DNA from: Larkinella soli | GTDB taxonomy: Bacteria > Bacteroidota > Bacteroidia > Cytophagales > Spirosomataceae | Assembly: GCF_003703975.1 (NCBI RefSeq) | Contig: NZ_ML112622.1 | Location: 249,971-313,970, forward strand | Direction of reading: 5' to 3' | Length of the DNA stretch: 64,000 bases | Shown: piece by piece, positions 61,680 to 64,000 of the stretch | Position numbering within the stretch: the stretch's first letter is position 1 | Layout of the letters: the number at the start of each line of letters is the position of its first letter | Notes under the pieces: generated by a model | The model's database searches: none | The model's input: the letters and a program-made list of their open reading frames with translations, nothing else | Told to the model about the DNA's origin: nothing | Made by a program: the position numbers and the translations under genes

Positions 61680-62837
61680 TTACAGTAACAGCGAATCGAC
61701 CCGGTGGGCGTGCACCATGCCCTCGGCGTCCGACCAGGCAAAAATCGTAAAGCGGCCGTCCTGCGAGGCTACCAGCGCCGTGGCGTCCCGCTGGTCGAAG
61801 ACGAACTGGGCCGCCGAGAGGTGCCGCGTGCCGCCGGCCTGCGTCGGGTGGATCACCAGCGGCACGTTGCCCACGATCGGCTCCGTCACTACGATCTGCT
61901 CGACCGGCGTGCTTCTCAGCGAGCGGCCGATCTTGGCCCCGAAGCCCAGCAGTTCATACTGGTGGTTGATGAGGGTGGCTCCGTCGACGGCCGTCAGCCC
62001 GGCCACGCCCTCGACGGCCATGCTCAGCGCCCCGCGCCACTCGCTCCCGGCCTTTTCGGCGGGTTTCCGGCGGAGCAGGTCGGCCAGCAGGGAAAAGGCC
62101 GGCTCCACGGCGTAGGTCATCGGCTGGATGATCGACTCGGGCCAGGTCCGGCTTCCGGCCGGTACCACGAGCAGCAGGCCACCCCGCCCGTGCGCCCGCA
62201 TGGACACCGCCAGCTGTACCATGACATTCAGCGAATTATTCCAGTAGGCCGGGGAGGTGAATCCCAGCATTGAATTCAGGAGTTCGGGACAGTCGGGCTT
62301 TTCGCCGGTGCGGTCGTCCACGACCTTGATCTGGTCCCCCTTGAGAATGGCGACGTTGACGAACTTCCCGAAACCGCCCATTCGCCGGTGTTTGATCACC
62401 AGCAGGCCGGGTTCGATCACCTCCAGCACAAAACAGTTGGTCGGGATGTCCTGGGTGGTTCCCCAGATATAATACTGGTCGTCTTCGTGCCAGACGCCGA
62501 GGTGAATGCCGGGGCGCTCCACGGCCGGCGCCAGCTTGGTCAGAATGGCCGGCGTCAGCGGCAGCCGGTAGGCGAAGGACAGCGGCTGGTGGGCGGTCTT
62601 CAGGGGCAGAAAGGCCAGCGATATTTTGGGCGAGTAGCCTTCCTCCCGGCGGAGGCTGGCCCAGAAAGCCACGTCGATGATCGTCTCGATGGCCCGCTGG
62701 TGGGGCAGCGGAGCCAGGTCCCGCTCTCCGCTCAGCAGGGCGGAAGCGTGATGATGGGCAAAGTGCCTTTCGACCGTGGCGGCCACCGAACGGGCGGCCT
62801 GATAAGACGACTCGGACAGCATACGGGTTTCCTGCAT
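61680..62837 (-). CDS. DisA_N-like (diadenylate-cyclase-related) protein with DACNV-type sensor domain
   Basis: A 385-residue cytoplasmic protein. The N-terminal part (about 10-220, with [40 protein letters not shown] and [16 protein letters not shown]) resembles a sensor domain that I recall as DACNV. The last third resembles the DisA_N nucleotide-cyclase fold: [20 protein letters not shown] near residues 284-303 and [18 protein letters not shown] near 333-350. These match the DGA and RHxS motifs that bind ATP in c-di-AMP synthases. The order and spacing fit that fold, but the family is divergent, so the product is unproven. It could be a cyclase for an unusual dinucleotide. No membrane segment is seen. 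The gene is followed 13 bases on by the broken aldo/keto reductase. Confidence 0.75.
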   Translation of the reverse strand: MQETRMLSESSYQAARSVAATVERHFAHHHASALLSGERDLAPLPHQRAIETIIDVAFWASLRREEGYSPKISLAFLPLKTAHQPLSFAYRLPLTPAILTKLAPAVERPGIHLGVWHEDDQYYIWGTTQDIPTNCFVLEVIEPGLLVIKHRRMGGFGKFVNVAILKGDQIKVVDDRTGEKPDCPELLNSMLGFTSPAYWNNSLNVMVQLAVSMRAHGRGGLLLVVPAGSRTWPESIIQPMTYAVEPAFSLLADLLRRKPAEKAGSEWRGALSMAVEGVAGLTAVDGATLINHQYELLGFGAKIGRSLRSTPVEQIVVTEPIVGNVPLVIHPTQAGGTRHLSAAQFVFDQRDATALVASQDGRFTIFAWSDAEGMVHAHRVDSLLL

Positions 62838-62951
62838 AGGGTGCGGGTTTCGGGGGAGTTATAGCGGCAACACAAAATCGGACTTTAAAATTGGTCGGCC
62901 GGGCCACTTTTTACATTCGTTTTCGCTAACCGCCTGATCCGTCGCCAAAAA

Positions 62952-62978
62952 CAAAGCCCGACGCGGGGCCGGGCTTTG
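62952..62978 (-). terminator. Intrinsic terminator of the Gfo/Idh/MocA gene
   Basis: A 9-bp stem (CAAAGCCCG and its complement CGGGCTTTG) with a 9-base loop. On the minus strand it is followed by TTTTTGG. It lies 9 bases after the stop of the oxidoreductase gene. Confidence 0.75.
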
Positions 62979-62987
62979 CATTATCCG

Positions 62988-64000
62988 TTATACTTTTCTG
63001 GGGTCCGGATGCGTATACGGTTTTCGGTAAGGCCGGGCCAGGAGGCCGTTGGCTTCGCGGTCGCCGACGATCTCGTGCTTCTGGGGGTCGTAGACGATGG
63101 GCCGGCCGGTCTGCATCGAAATGTTGGCTAGGATGCAGCTCGCCGTGGAGATGTGTCCCTCTTCGATGTCGGCCACCGGGCGGCTTTTGTTCTCGATGGC
63201 TCCCAGGAAGTCGAGCATGTGCAGGCGCGTGGCCGGAGCCGCGTTCAGCTCGATGCGTTCTTCCTTCAGGTCTTCCGGGTATTTTTCCTTTTCGTAGACG
63301 ACGTCCTTATGGATCTTGGCGCCCTCGCCCATCGGCAGGAAGTCATACTGCATGGTGCTGGCCCAAAGGGTTCCTTTTTCGCCGTAAAGCGTGAACGACC
63401 AGGGGTATTCCGGGTTGTTGGGCGTGCCCCAGCTCCGGTGCTGCCAGACGCAGTTCAGGCCGTCGTATTCAAAAATGGCCGACTGCGTATCGGCGATGTT
63501 GGACTTGCCGTCTTTCTGGACGAAAATACCGCCCGTCGAGGAAATCTTCTTCGGCCAGCCGAGCTTGAGCATCCAGCGAACCGTATCGAACATATGGATG
63601 CACATATCGCCCATGATGCCGTTGCCGTATTCCATGAAGGTCCGCCACCAGCGGATGTGGGGCAGGCCGTCGTAGGGGCGCATGGGCGCGGGGCCGGTCC
63701 ACATTTCATAATCCAGAAATTCCGGAACGGCCTGCACCGGCGGGTTGCCGTTGTTGCGCATGTGGAAGTAACAGCACATCTCCACGTGCGATATCTTGCC
63801 CAGCAGGCCGGCATCCACGATATTCTTCTTGGCGTCGATCAGGTGCGGGGTGCTCTTGCGCTGGGTTCCTACCTGCACGGTCTTGCCGTATTTGCGGGCG
63901 GCCGCCACCATCGCTTCGCCCTCCACCACGTCGACGCTGATCGGCTTCTGCACGTACACGTTCGCACCGGCCTTCACCGCATCGATGGTCTGCAGGGCAT
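62988..64000 (-). CDS. Gfo/Idh/MocA-family oxidoreductase, N-terminus outside window
   Basis: The frame is open from the right edge to the stop at 62988-62990, so at least 337 residues are visible and the NAD-binding Rossmann N-terminus is beyond base 64000. The visible start ALQTIDAVKAGANVYVQKPI carries the family's EKP motif as QKP. The C-terminal domain follows (VGTQRKSTPHLIDAKKNIVD, RWWRTFMEYGNGIMGDMCIH with the His-Asp region, NPEYPWSFTLYGEKGTLWAS). The QKP subgroup is common in Bacteroidota and Planctomycetes carbohydrate loci, and many members have a Tat signal. The substrate, probably a sugar or inositol derivative, cannot be told. A terminator lies directly downstream. Confidence 0.9.
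   Translation of the reverse strand, partial: ALQTIDAVKAGANVYVQKPISVDVVEGEAMVAAARKYGKTVQVGTQRKSTPHLIDAKKNIVDAGLLGKISHVEMCCYFHMRNNGNPPVQAVPEFLDYEMWTGPAPMRPYDGLPHIRWWRTFMEYGNGIMGDMCIHMFDTVRWMLKLGWPKKISSTGGIFVQKDGKSNIADTQSAIFEYDGLNCVWQHRSWGTPNNPEYPWSFTLYGEKGTLWASTMQYDFLPMGEGAKIHKDVVYEKEKYPEDLKEERIELNAAPATRLHMLDFLGAIENKSRPVADIEEGHISTASCILANISMQTGRPIVYDPQKHEIVGDREANGLLARPYRKPYTHPDPRKV

Overview
The window looks like a chromosome segment of a Bacteroidota bacterium, most likely order Cytophagales and close to Spirosoma, Larkinella or Rudanella. The signs are many FtsX/MacB-type permeases, OMP_b-brl-type outer-membrane receptors, LytS/LytTR two-component pairs, PQQ-type dehydrogenases fused to cytochrome c, weak or absent Shine-Dalgarno sites, and several upstream regions with the Bacteroidota -7 box TAnnTTTG or its near match TAnnTTTA. 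Most of the window is GC-rich. Two stretches are clearly AT-rich (1-2715 and about 8700-10083) and look acquired. I assign the genus by overall impression, not from a marker gene.

Layout. 1-2715: the end of an AT-rich gene cluster (partial gene, unknown protein, DUF6339-like protein, phospholipase-D-like nuclease) that resembles the tail of a defence or restriction island. It is cut by an IS3-family element (2766-3994, with a stray 50-bp copy of its left end at 2716-2765). The other side of the element is a native ABC permease lacking its N-terminus. 6343-16634: regulators, small enzymes, an AT-rich Crp/Fnr plus outer-membrane protein pair, a RES-toxin remnant, an outer-membrane receptor with an AraC-type membrane regulator, and an alpha/beta hydrolase broken by a one-base homopolymer frameshift. 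17127-27720: a carbohydrate and sugar-acid locus (GH78 rhamnosidase, PQQ-type dehydrogenase with PKD and cytochrome c, GntP permease, DenD-like dehydrogenase, divergent DUF1537 kinase). 27733-37178: a haloperoxidase/PAP2 enzyme, a LytS/LytTR pair, a serine hydrolase, a cellulose-synthase-like transferase fused to a GH26-like domain, and a convergent glycosidase lipoprotein. 37905-50350: mostly single-gene units, including a class B1 metallo-beta-lactamase and an intradiol dioxygenase. 50702-56882: a six-gene efflux operon (TolC, HlyD, two ABC ATPases, two permeases). 57349-64000: fused trehalose synthase/maltokinase, a deleted aldo/keto reductase, a DisA_N-like nucleotide-cyclase homologue, and a Gfo/Idh/MocA oxidoreductase running off the right edge.

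The best candidates for something new are the truncated island at the left edge, the DisA_N-like protein at 61680-62837, the GT2-GH26 fusion at 33381-35849, and the palindromes at 9380-9393 and 50592-50611, which may be operators. Four genes are visibly decayed (permease, RES remnant, hydrolase, aldo/keto reductase). No tRNA, rRNA or CRISPR array was seen. All family names come from motif recognition by eye; no database search was run.
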